From positions 24,484 to 88,483 of the forward strand of contig CAJUCE010000021.1 in the NCBI GenBank assembly GCA_910584865.1: a DNA stretch of 64,000 nucleotides. The letters run 5' to 3'. Made by a program: the position numbers and the translations under genes. This stretch comes from an uncultured Acetatifactor sp. Lineage in GTDB: Bacteria > Bacillota > Clostridia > Lachnospirales > Lachnospiraceae. Under the pieces are notes generated by a model. That model made no database searches. It saw only the letters and a program-made list of their open reading frames with translations, and had not been told where the DNA came from. Positions 17,489 through 25,898 of this stretch are shown piece after piece; position 1 is the stretch's first letter; each line of letters begins with the position of its first letter.

Positions 17489-19069
17489 ATGTTTCAGCTT
17501 TTTATTGTAGATGACGAGCCTCTGGTAAGAGAGGGGCTGCGGGTGTCCATTCCGTGGGAGGAGTTTGGATTTTCGGTGGCAGGAGAGGCAGATAACGGCG
17601 CGGAGGCATTGCGCAGGATCGAGGAGCTGCATCCCGATGTGCTGATTACCGATATCCGTATGGGAGGAATGGACGGACTGGATCTGATCCGGCATGTGAA
17701 GAAGAAGAATCCCGGGATCCAGATCATCATCTTGACGGCATATAATGAGTTTTCCTATGCCAAGGTTGCCATTGACAATGATGTCTTTGCCTATATATCC
17801 AAGCCGGCGATGAATGAGGAGATCATATCTGTATTTTGCAGGCTGCGGACCAGGCTGGAGCAGGAGCGCAAGCTGCAGGGGAGGCTCCATTCCTGGCAGA
17901 ATTACCGCATGGATGAGCTGCTTTGTCAGCTGTTGCACGATCCCCAGCCTTCTGACGGGGATATTGCCGTATTCAGAAGCTATTTAGAGAAGAGTGCTGC
18001 AAAGCATGATTACTATATTGCCCTCATAGAAATCGATGAGGGGGAGCGGCATTATGAGCCGGATGAAAGAAAGCGTTTTTCCAAAATATTGAATGAGAGG
18101 CTGAACTACTATCTGAGCATAGACGAGAACTGTACTTACAAGGCGAATCTGTCCGTTGCGGAGACAGCGCTTCTGATCTTTACCAGAAGCAGGGACTACA
18201 GGCAGCAGGTGATGCTTCTTAAAGAGATCAGCACCGGATTTCAGGAGATGGCCGGGACGACTCTCACCATCGGGGTAAGCGCTACCTTCCGGAGCCTTGC
18301 CGCCATTCATAGGGCATATCTGCAGGCCAGGGAGGCCCTGGAGAAGAAGGCGCAGATGGGATATGGAAAAATTATTGACTATATGGCCATCAGGGATCTT
18401 GCTGCGGAGACGCCGGTTCTGTCGCAGGCAGAGATCCGTGAGATTTTGGAGGGGCTGTCTGCGGGAGAGGAAAGGGAGGTAGCAGAGCTGGTGGGAAGCT
18501 ATTTTCACTCACTTGAAAGCCGGAATGTGGACATGGCATTGGTGAAGAACAGCATAACGGGGCTGGCTACAGCGGTGGTCCGGGAACTGTTCGAAAGTGC
18601 CTATACCATGCAGCTGGTATTCGGGAAGCCCATTCGTCCGGCATCGGATATCCAGAGCCTGGGGACAGTGGAAGCACTGAAGGCATATATTCTGGAGTTT
18701 CTGGACCGGGTGGCGCTGCACGCAGGATGTATGCAGCCTTTTATGGGAGACAGGGAACGTTACAGTATGACCGTGAATAAGGCGGTGACTTATATCAAGG
18801 CAAACTATGCCAGGGAGATCCGGATATCTCATGTGGCAGGAGAACTTCATATATCAGAGTCACGTCTGATGCATTCTTTTAAACAGGAGACAGGGACGAC
18901 ATTCAACAACTGGCTTACGGAATACCGCATCTGCGTAGCCAGAACAATGATAAAAACAGGACAGTATAAATTGTATGAAGTTTCGGAAGCCGTAGGGTAC
19001 AAGAATCCCATTACATTCAGAAAAGCTTTTTTTAAGATGACCGGTTCCGCTCCGTCCCAATATCAATGA
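17489..19069 (+). CDS. yesN: YesN-type response regulator with AraC DNA-binding domain
   Basis: 526 residues. ATG 17489 is chosen because GGCAGGAG lies 5-12 bases before it and receiver homology begins at once (MFQLFIVDDEP). The receiver domain has Asp55 as phospho-acceptor and Lys in YISKPA. A helical middle region follows. The C-terminal AraC helix-turn-helix pair (about 428-526) has ISHVAGELHISESRL and VSEAVGYKNPITFRKAF. It lies between the sensor and yesM genes. It is the likely activator of the divergent importer operon and of the glycyl-radical operon through the 20-base-spaced direct repeats. Confidence 0.93.
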   Translation: MFQLFIVDDEPLVREGLRVSIPWEEFGFSVAGEADNGAEALRRIEELHPDVLITDIRMGGMDGLDLIRHVKKKNPGIQIIILTAYNEFSYAKVAIDNDVFAYISKPAMNEEIISVFCRLRTRLEQERKLQGRLHSWQNYRMDELLCQLLHDPQPSDGDIAVFRSYLEKSAAKHDYYIALIEIDEGERHYEPDERKRFSKILNERLNYYLSIDENCTYKANLSVAETALLIFTRSRDYRQQVMLLKEISTGFQEMAGTTLTIGVSATFRSLAAIHRAYLQAREALEKKAQMGYGKIIDYMAIRDLAAETPVLSQAEIREILEGLSAGEEREVAELVGSYFHSLESRNVDMALVKNSITGLATAVVRELFESAYTMQLVFGKPIRPASDIQSLGTVEALKAYILEFLDRVALHAGCMQPFMGDRERYSMTVNKAVTYIKANYAREIRISHVAGELHISESRLMHSFKQETGTTFNNWLTEYRICVARTMIKTGQYKLYEVSEAVGYKNPITFRKAFFKMTGSAPSQYQ

Positions 19070-19082
19070 CAAGGAGGCCGCT

Positions 19083-20771
19083 ATGACTGATCAGAAAATC
19101 CACATTCAGCGATTTGTGGTCCTCTACATACTGGTATTCGGGCTGTTAAGCTCTCTGGTAATCACTTTGTTTGCCTGGTTTTTCGGATTTACCACCATAC
19201 AGGAGAACTATTCCAGCAATTATGTACAGTCCACTTTTCAGGCATTCGATACCGATATGGCAGCTTTGGTGAAGAAAAACAATCAGATTTTATTTAACAT
19301 CACATCCGATCAGACCCTGCTGCGGATCCTTACGGATCTCAATTTGACGCCGGAGGAGAAAGGAGAACAGGTGCAGGAGCTTTTGGACGAGTTGTTCGGC
19401 GGGTTTAGCGAGATCAGGCAGATCGATATTCTCTTTCCCACGAGGCATCGTTATACCTATGTGGCGCCGGCATACGATGTGGATTCGCCGCTTGCCCTGC
19501 CGCCTGAGAGCTTCCTTTCCACCTTTACCGGGAGAAGCCTGAATCTGTATGACCATTGTATCTATGACCAGGCGGGGGCACCCTGTCTGGTGTTCGGCCG
19601 CAGTTCCAGTATTGGGGATGTTCTGCTGTATATGAACGAAATTTCCGTAAGCAGTATGTATGAATCCGCTTCCCTGAAAAACAGCAGGATCTTTCTGGCG
19701 AACAATGGCAGAATCATTTCCTGTTCGGACGGAGATTATATCAATATTCTGGCATCCCTGCCGCTAAAGGAGAGCAGGCTGTATTCTTTTTTTCAGGAAA
19801 ATCCTGTCTATACCCATGAGGTGGAAATCCTGGCGTTGGGGGAGACTTTGGAGCTGACATATATTCTGTCCGAACAGGATCTGTACCGTACCACACAGAT
19901 GCTGAACCGGGTACTGCTGCTGTCCCTGATTGTGGCAGTGGTGGCTTGTCTCGTTCTGGTGCTCCTGGTGACCAGAAGGCTCATCAAGAATATCAGAGAA
20001 CTGCAGAAGAATCTCAAGCTTTTCTCCAGGGATTATACCCATGCGTTTCAGGTTGGCCGGGGCAGTGAATTGGGGGAATTGGAGGAACAATTCGTCAAAA
20101 TGTCCGACAAGATACGGAATCTGATAGAGAATATTGAGAAGGAAAAGGATGCAAAGCGAGTAGCGGAGCTGCGGGCACTGCAGTCACAGATCAATCCGCA
20201 TTTTATCTATAATTCAATTGATGCCATCAGCTGGATGGCAAAGCTTGAGAAACCTTATAAGGATATTGAGAAACTATCCTATCATCTGGGCTCCTTTTTC
20301 CGCCTGGGACTTCACAAGGGGGAGAATATCATCACTGTTGCGGAAGAATTGCAGCATGTGAAGAGCTATCTGGAGATTGAGAAAATACGTTTCCCCAATT
20401 TGTTTGAGATAGACATGCAAGTGGAATCGGAGGCTTTGGAGGGAAGAATGCTGAAAATCATTCTGCAGCCCCTGGTGGAAAATGCCATCAACCATGGTTT
20501 TAAGGAAATCCAACATAAGGGGCTGATCCGCATACGGATTTTTTCGGAAGGGCCGGCATTTGTATTTTCAGTAGAGGATAACGGCAGAGGGTTTGCGGTG
20601 GAGCCGGATTCGCTGCCGGAGAATGAGAACCGCAGCGGCGGGTATGCGTTGAAAAATGTGAATGAGCGTCTGACTCTGGAGTACGGAGGCGGTTCCGCGC
20701 TGACCTTTTTAAGCATGGCCGGCAGCGGAACCACGGTCAGGTTTCGCATTGAGAAGGCACAGATGAGATAA
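19083..20771 (+). CDS. yesM: YesM-type sensor histidine kinase
   Basis: 562 residues. Helix 1 (about 12-36), extracytoplasmic sensor domain, helix 2 (about 277-300), HAMP linker, then a His_kinase domain with His373 in QINPHFIYNS and an ATPase domain with N-box QPLVENAINHGF and VEDNGRGF. It lies 13 bases after yesN and is co-transcribed with it. It should sense an extracellular sugar and phosphorylate YesN. It ends six bases before the stop of the convergent GH36-like gene. Confidence 0.93.
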   Translation: MTDQKIHIQRFVVLYILVFGLLSSLVITLFAWFFGFTTIQENYSSNYVQSTFQAFDTDMAALVKKNNQILFNITSDQTLLRILTDLNLTPEEKGEQVQELLDELFGGFSEIRQIDILFPTRHRYTYVAPAYDVDSPLALPPESFLSTFTGRSLNLYDHCIYDQAGAPCLVFGRSSSIGDVLLYMNEISVSSMYESASLKNSRIFLANNGRIISCSDGDYINILASLPLKESRLYSFFQENPVYTHEVEILALGETLELTYILSEQDLYRTTQMLNRVLLLSLIVAVVACLVLVLLVTRRLIKNIRELQKNLKLFSRDYTHAFQVGRGSELGELEEQFVKMSDKIRNLIENIEKEKDAKRVAELRALQSQINPHFIYNSIDAISWMAKLEKPYKDIEKLSYHLGSFFRLGLHKGENIITVAEELQHVKSYLEIEKIRFPNLFEIDMQVESEALEGRMLKIILQPLVENAINHGFKEIQHKGLIRIRIFSEGPAFVFSVEDNGRGFAVEPDSLPENENRSGGYALKNVNERLTLEYGGGSALTFLSMAGSGTTVRFRIEKAQMR

Positions 20772-20777
20772 AGCAGC

Positions 20778-22721
20778 CTATGAATCCTGAATACAGAGCT
20801 CTCCGTCTTTGACCCAGGCACAGGGGCCGTGTTCCTTCAGGACGATCTCCTCCCTGTGGACATACCGGATAGCGGCAGGGGAGATCAGCTTATCTATGCG
20901 GCCGATGGCGGCAAAGCCGTTTTTCAGAGGGGCGAAGATATACAGCCGATAGTCGTCGTTATCCTCCAGGGTGACGTCAAAGGCTTCCTTCCCATGAAGA
21001 ATCTGCACTTTTCGGGAATAATGTTCATAGACGACGTATTCTTCTGCCAAAAAGCCGTCAATATGCCGTCCGCTGATCCGGGCGTTTACCGGGCGGTTGT
21101 CCCTGTTGATATTCAGAACAGCCATGACGGCATGTTCTCCTACCGTATTCTGAAGCTTCAAAGCTCTGTTTCCTGTGGTGGGATCTGCTGTCACACAGTC
21201 AAAGGTGGGGGTACAGGGTCTGTCACAGCGAAGGATCCGGCCATCCTCCAGAATAAGAGGAGCCAGGATGTCCCGTTTGCTCCGATCCAGCTGGTCACTT
21301 ACATAGACGGGGCCGCCGCTGACAGCACGCATGAGGCTGTTTTTGCCGGCCTGAGCGTCATCGGTCCACCACATATCCCAATCGCACCAGTAGAATTCCC
21401 CAAGAAATAAGGAGTTATAGGCGCATTGAAGTACGTGTTTCGTAAACCATGAACGGTTTTCAGGCTGAAAATCATCGGAACAGCGAGAGATGGGACTGAC
21501 GCTGCGGTTCCAGATGTCTTCACTGCCCATGCCCATGCAATTGATCATGGCATTGTCAAAATGCTCTCCCACGGAAGCTTCCAGTCCGCTGTGGAAGGCC
21601 CGCGCTACCTTCCCCACAGGAGCCAGACCCTTGTAGAATCTGCGGGTCATTGTCTGATTGTCCACTTTTACGAAACTGGCACCGCATTTCCGGAAGAAAT
21701 CATGCAGCGTTTTGTAATACATATAGGCGCTCGCCTCCTGCCAGTCCGGAACGATGTAGCCATTGTCTGCCCGAATGAGATAATCTTTCAGGAGCCGGTA
21801 TCCCTCGCCCTTCGGATCGAAGCCTTTCCAGTAACCGGTGGTGGGATGCCAGATACCGGTTTGAATCCCGAATTCCGCGATCCTGGCGATACAGCCGGCC
21901 AGCCCATCCGGAAAACGACTGGGATCCGCTTCAAAATGGGACAGCATGGATCGGTGCATCAATTCGATCATGTTCTCGCCATGGTCATGTTCTTCCCCGT
22001 AAAAATCCGTGACAGTCGCCCACATATCGTCCAGAATCACCCATTTTACAGGAATCTTTTTTTCCTGAAATTCCCGGCATTTGCGAAGCATCCCCTCCTG
22101 GGACACTTCGATATGCATGCTGTCCCAGCTGCACCAGCCCAGAGAATCGAACAGGGCGGGATAGCGGCGTTCGCTTCTGTGGCGGGTGGGACTGTTTTGC
22201 AATTTCAGAGCACGTTTTACACAGCGTGTCATAGCCTGGCCGGGGCGGGGCGCCACGGCATACACGAAGGCAAGACCCTGGCAGCTGTAGCTTTTGGGGT
22301 ACCAGGAGAAGACTCTGGCCGAGAAGGTATGGGTACAGCAGCCCTTCAGGACACATTTACAGGTATCGTTGACCACAGGAAGGACTACACAGAACTGACC
22401 GTCATCCAGTTCCAATACCAGAGCCTGGGTCTCATCGGGCATATCTGTGAGATCTTCGCCGAAAAACGGCCTGCACCAGTATTCGGTATGCCTGTAGTTG
22501 GCCATATAACGCCGGGGAGGCCTGGCAGAGGCAGCTTCGATGACAACGCCCAGGTCGCTGTGGATAGAATGGTCCCGCCCATCTGCATCATCTTTGCACA
22601 GCGCTTTGATGAAAACGGCTGATACGCCGTCTTCGCAGAGAATTTCACGGACGCTGCATCTGACATCGTCCCGCCTGCCGTCTGCTGTATTTATATAGGA
22701 AGAGTAAGTAAATAGATTCAT
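20778..22721 (-). CDS. GH36-family glycosidase (Sip1/raffinose-synthase-like alpha-galactosidase)
   Basis: 647 residues. Start 22721 is chosen because GGGGGA precedes it; an upstream in-frame extension has no homology and overlaps the preceding gene. Family marks are DSLGWCSWDSM, VILDDMW, the nucleophile in KVDN (Asp354) and the acid/base region SRCSDD (Asp416). There is no signal peptide, so it would work in the cytoplasm on sugar imported by the LplABC system. It is the third gene of the activase, glycyl-radical enzyme, glycosidase operon. Its true linkage specificity is not predictable; some relatives transfer rather than hydrolyse alpha-galactosides. Confidence 0.85.
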   Translation of the reverse strand: MNLFTYSSYINTADGRRDDVRCSVREILCEDGVSAVFIKALCKDDADGRDHSIHSDLGVVIEAASARPPRRYMANYRHTEYWCRPFFGEDLTDMPDETQALVLELDDGQFCVVLPVVNDTCKCVLKGCCTHTFSARVFSWYPKSYSCQGLAFVYAVAPRPGQAMTRCVKRALKLQNSPTRHRSERRYPALFDSLGWCSWDSMHIEVSQEGMLRKCREFQEKKIPVKWVILDDMWATVTDFYGEEHDHGENMIELMHRSMLSHFEADPSRFPDGLAGCIARIAEFGIQTGIWHPTTGYWKGFDPKGEGYRLLKDYLIRADNGYIVPDWQEASAYMYYKTLHDFFRKCGASFVKVDNQTMTRRFYKGLAPVGKVARAFHSGLEASVGEHFDNAMINCMGMGSEDIWNRSVSPISRCSDDFQPENRSWFTKHVLQCAYNSLFLGEFYWCDWDMWWTDDAQAGKNSLMRAVSGGPVYVSDQLDRSKRDILAPLILEDGRILRCDRPCTPTFDCVTADPTTGNRALKLQNTVGEHAVMAVLNINRDNRPVNARISGRHIDGFLAEEYVVYEHYSRKVQILHGKEAFDVTLEDNDDYRLYIFAPLKNGFAAIGRIDKLISPAAIRYVHREEIVLKEHGPCAWVKDGELCIQDS

Positions 22722-22755
22722 AGATCGTCCCCCATTCCCTCTTGGGAATACTTCT

Positions 22756-24831
22756 TTACATTGCCAGTTCCATTCTTTGAATGATGTGGTCCTGGTACTC
22801 CTTGTCCAGTTCCACGAAATATCCGCTCCAGCCCCAGACACGGACGATAAGGTTTCGGTAGTGCTCCGGGTGCTTTTGTGCATCCAGCATGGTGTCCCGG
22901 TTCACTGCGTTCAGCTGCAGCTGATGGCCGCCCAGATCCATAAAGGATTTTACCAGCAAGGCGACTTTTTCCGTACTTTCTTCCGTTCTGAAAACCGTGT
23001 CATGGAGCTCCAGGGTGAGAGGGCCGCCGTTTATGGTCTCCTTCAAATCCGGTTTCGCAAAGGAACGGATAATGGAGACCGGTCCTTTGCATCTGCTAAA
23101 CAGGCTGGGAGAGTAATTGCAGCCCAGTGCCTCCCCCTGATGCCGCCCGTCGGGGCTGGCAGGGAGATCCTTTGTATGCCAGAGATAGTACATTGCCGTT
23201 CCCGTGCCGGCACGGAAGATGCCGCCCCGGTCATTTTTCTTTCCTTTCAGCGCCCCGGCGAAATCCGCCAGCAGCAAGGAAGCAATTTCGTCCACATAGT
23301 CGTCGTTGTTGCCGAATTTCGGCGCCTCATACCGCAGGAGTGTGCAAAGCTGTTCATACCCTGAAAAATCCTGTTTCAAAGCCTTTTTGAGTTCCGCGGC
23401 GGAGACTTTCTTTTCCTCGAAAACGAATTTCCGGATGGCAGCCAGCGAATCGGCGGCAGTGGAAAGTCCGGTTCCATGGATTCCGTAATTGTTATAACGG
23501 CAGCCCAGGGAAATATCTCGGGCATTTTCACAGCAGCCGTCCATCATCAGAGACAGGTAGGGCGCAGGATAGAGATAGACATTTTTCACCCGTTCACACA
23601 GTTCCTCTGACTGGGTATAGATATTCTCACGGACCCGACGATAGAACGCATCATAGGAATCGCTTCCTTCCAAAGCATTCTCTACGGCATCGGCGACGGC
23701 TTTGGCAAAGGAGAGAGCCTCTATATTCGGAATGTCCATGGCTGTCCCCGGGATGATGAACTCCCAACAGGCGGCAACGGCATAGTTGCAGGCATCCGCA
23801 GGGGCATAGCCCAAGTTGGTCAATCCCGGGATGACGATATCGTCATTGGAATACTGGGGGAAGCCCAGGCCCTGCTTTGTCAGTTCTGTGCCCAGCCGGT
23901 AGGTTTCCAGAGGCGTATCGGAATGGACTCTGAGATTGATCTTGGGATCGATCACTTTCAATTCCAGGCTGGCCTGAAGGCAGAGCCGGGAGAGCAGGTT
24001 AAATCCGTCGGCGCCGCTTTCACACCGGCCGCCCAGAACTATGCTCTGGCCGTTATCTCCCTGCTGCATGCCGGGGTAGAGATCGCTGTCCCTGTTGAAG
24101 GTCAGGAAGAACTCCTCCAGAAGCTCCAGTGCATCCTCTTCGTTATAGAGTCCTTCTTCCAGATCTTTCGCCAGATAGGGGTACATGTATTGATCAAAAC
24201 GGCCGATTGTATTGTGATAATTTCCACCGCACCACATGACAAAATGCAGGATCCGGAACATCTGCAGAGCCTCCGGGAAATTCCGGGGAGGCTGGGCGGG
24301 TACTCGGGAGAGGGTCTCTGCCACAGCTTCATTTCCCTGCTGCAGGGCAAGCACACGGTAGCGATGGGTCAATTCCAGAATGCCGTCGAGGATTTGGATC
24401 TGCAGTGTGATATAATGGGCATTTTCTTCCTGTCCGGATGCGGCAAAGCGTTCCCGGAGGATTTCCAGTTCCTGCTTTTTGGGAACGAGGCCCATATACA
24501 ACAGCCGGGTATAATCCGCATTAATATTGCTCACATCGCCACGTTCGTGGATCCAATAGCTGCTTTTCAGTTCAGCCGTCTCTTCCGGGGTAAACAGCTC
24601 CGGTATTGTCCGGACTGTTCTGGTAAAGACGATCCGTTCCTCCGGAAACAGTACCGGTGTCTCCTGGCGGAGTACAGAAAGGAGACGCATGGCACTGCGG
24701 TCCGTGGCGGGGATATGGTGCCGGGCAAAATCGGCTGCCAACAGGCCGGGATTCCCGGGGGTCTGCCTGAAGATATGGTGTTCCTTGCGTACAATGAAGA
24801 AATCGCGCATTTTCCGGATTCGTTCTCTCAT
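22756..24831 (-). CDS. Glycyl radical enzyme of unknown reaction (pyruvate formate-lyase family)
   Basis: 691 residues, shorter than pyruvate formate-lyase (about 760) or choline lyase (about 850). Thiyl Cys355 and general base Glu357 sit in AACWEF. This C-x-E arrangement is that of diol dehydratases and C-N/C-S lyases, not the Cys-Cys of pyruvate formate-lyase. Gly667 in RVWGWSGYF, 24 residues from the end, is the radical site. Its start overlaps the activase stop by four bases and the GH36-like gene follows after 34 bases. Genomic context points to an anaerobic step on a sugar-derived compound, possibly elimination or dehydration. The clade is not one I can assign to a known substrate. Confidence 0.88.
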   Translation of the reverse strand: MRERIRKMRDFFIVRKEHHIFRQTPGNPGLLAADFARHHIPATDRSAMRLLSVLRQETPVLFPEERIVFTRTVRTIPELFTPEETAELKSSYWIHERGDVSNINADYTRLLYMGLVPKKQELEILRERFAASGQEENAHYITLQIQILDGILELTHRYRVLALQQGNEAVAETLSRVPAQPPRNFPEALQMFRILHFVMWCGGNYHNTIGRFDQYMYPYLAKDLEEGLYNEEDALELLEEFFLTFNRDSDLYPGMQQGDNGQSIVLGGRCESGADGFNLLSRLCLQASLELKVIDPKINLRVHSDTPLETYRLGTELTKQGLGFPQYSNDDIVIPGLTNLGYAPADACNYAVAACWEFIIPGTAMDIPNIEALSFAKAVADAVENALEGSDSYDAFYRRVRENIYTQSEELCERVKNVYLYPAPYLSLMMDGCCENARDISLGCRYNNYGIHGTGLSTAADSLAAIRKFVFEEKKVSAAELKKALKQDFSGYEQLCTLLRYEAPKFGNNDDYVDEIASLLLADFAGALKGKKNDRGGIFRAGTGTAMYYLWHTKDLPASPDGRHQGEALGCNYSPSLFSRCKGPVSIIRSFAKPDLKETINGGPLTLELHDTVFRTEESTEKVALLVKSFMDLGGHQLQLNAVNRDTMLDAQKHPEHYRNLIVRVWGWSGYFVELDKEYQDHIIQRMELAM

Positions 24832-25670
24832 AATATCACACTCCTTATTCCGTATTCTCCGAAGATTTCCTGTGAGATATGGATGGAACCTTCGGGATCA
24901 AACTGCGGCTGATATTCCATTCCGGCCATGCTGTATTTTGCACCTGCCGTTTTGTGGTAGGGAAGGAATTCCACACGGACAAGATTTCGGGCGCCGGAAA
25001 GGAAAGCAGCGGTCTGTCTGTAGTTTTCATCCGTGTCGTTGACTCCCGGAATGACAGGGATCCGGATGACGAAGGGGATCTGGCCTTCGCACAGGCCCAG
25101 GGCGTTTTGCAGAATCAATCGATTGCTGACGCCAGTAAAATGCCGATGTCTGGTTTCGTCAAACAGCTTGATGTCCATAATCACATAATCCAGCAGTGCC
25201 GTGATTTCCTGAAAAAGGGAAGGCTGGCAATAACCGGAGGTCTCGACGGCGCAGTGTACCCCGGGTAAGAGCCTGAGGACTTCTCCCAGGAAAGCGGCCT
25301 GCATAAGCGGTTCGCCGCCGGAAAAGGTGACCCCGCCGCCGTAGGCAGCATAGTAGTCGGCGTTTTTCAGGATCCGGCCGGCCAGCTCCCCGGCGGTGAC
25401 GGTTTCCCCCGCAATAGACCGTAAGTGAAGCGGACAGACATGGACACAATCTCCGCAGGCAATGCAGGTCTCGTGGGTGCATATGCGGATACAGTTGCCG
25501 CAGTGGGCGCAGGAAGCATTGCTTACCATCAGCTGAGGATGGGCACACAGGCCTTCCGGATTGTGACACCAGCTGCAGCGCAGAGGGCAGCCTTTGAAAA
25601 AGACGGTTTGCCTGGGACCCGGCCCGTCGAAAACGGCAAATTCTTTGTGGTCAAATATGATTCCTGTCAA
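24828..25670 (-). CDS. Glycyl-radical enzyme activating enzyme (radical SAM)
   Basis: 280 residues from a TTG start with AGGTGA six bases upstream; no ATG fits. The radical-SAM motif Cys28-x3-Cys32-x2-Cys35 (GCPLRCSWC) binds the 4Fe-4S cluster that splits S-adenosylmethionine. A Cys-rich insert (about 54-80) looks like two ferredoxin-type clusters, as in activases of dehydratase-type glycyl radical enzymes. GGGVTFSGGEPL is the family SAM-binding stretch. It installs the radical on Gly667 of the enzyme encoded next. First gene of the operon driven from 25706-25734. Confidence 0.92.
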   Translation of the reverse strand: MTGIIFDHKEFAVFDGPGPRQTVFFKGCPLRCSWCHNPEGLCAHPQLMVSNASCAHCGNCIRICTHETCIACGDCVHVCPLHLRSIAGETVTAGELAGRILKNADYYAAYGGGVTFSGGEPLMQAAFLGEVLRLLPGVHCAVETSGYCQPSLFQEITALLDYVIMDIKLFDETRHRHFTGVSNRLILQNALGLCEGQIPFVIRIPVIPGVNDTDENYRQTAAFLSGARNLVRVEFLPYHKTAGAKYSMAGMEYQPQFDPEGSIHISQEIFGEYGIRSVIL

Positions 25671-25705
25671 ACGGTATCACCTGCATTTCCTGAGTAAGTG
25701 ACTGT

Positions 25706-25734
25706 ATTTTAGCATAGTCAGGGAAGATGCACAA
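25706..25734 (-). promoter_or_regulatory. Promoter of the activase/glycyl-radical/GH36 operon
   Basis: Minus strand: -35 TTGTGC (25729-25734), 17-base spacer, -10 TAAAAT (25706-25711). On the plus strand it opens ATTTTAGCA, exactly as in the lplB promoter. Confidence 0.7.
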
Positions 25735-25745
25735 GGACAGGATTG

Positions 25746-25779
25746 TGCTGTTTTGGAATAATTTCTGCTATTTTCAGGA
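25746..25779. promoter_or_regulatory. Paired operator site matching the importer promoter
   Basis: Half-sites TGCTG at 25746 and TGCTA at 25766, 20 bases apart, start 12 bases upstream of the -35 box. Aligned with pair 2 at 16414-16447, 26 of 34 bases are identical, including TGCTGTTTTGGA. Distance from -10 box start to first half-site is 40 bases in both promoters. Confidence 0.7.
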
Positions 25780-25816
25780 GGCATATGCAGGTGCTGTTTT
25801 TCAATTGTTTTTTGTC

Positions 25817-25845
25817 TTGCAGGCGAATGGAATATGCGGTATAAT
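25817..25845 (+). promoter_or_regulatory. Promoter of the M60 protease gene
   Basis: -35 TTGCAG (25817-25822), 17-base spacer, -10 TATAAT (25840-25845). GGGAGG at 25885-25890 precedes the ATG. Confidence 0.75.
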
Positions 25846-25898
25846 ATAACTCCAAAACTTTTCAGATACAAGGGTGCGAGCAACGGGAGGACAAAAGC

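Noticed and set aside
21561..22622. 353-codon plus-strand ORF opposite the GH36-like gene
   Set aside because: Antisense shadow; the active-site motifs are on the minus strand.
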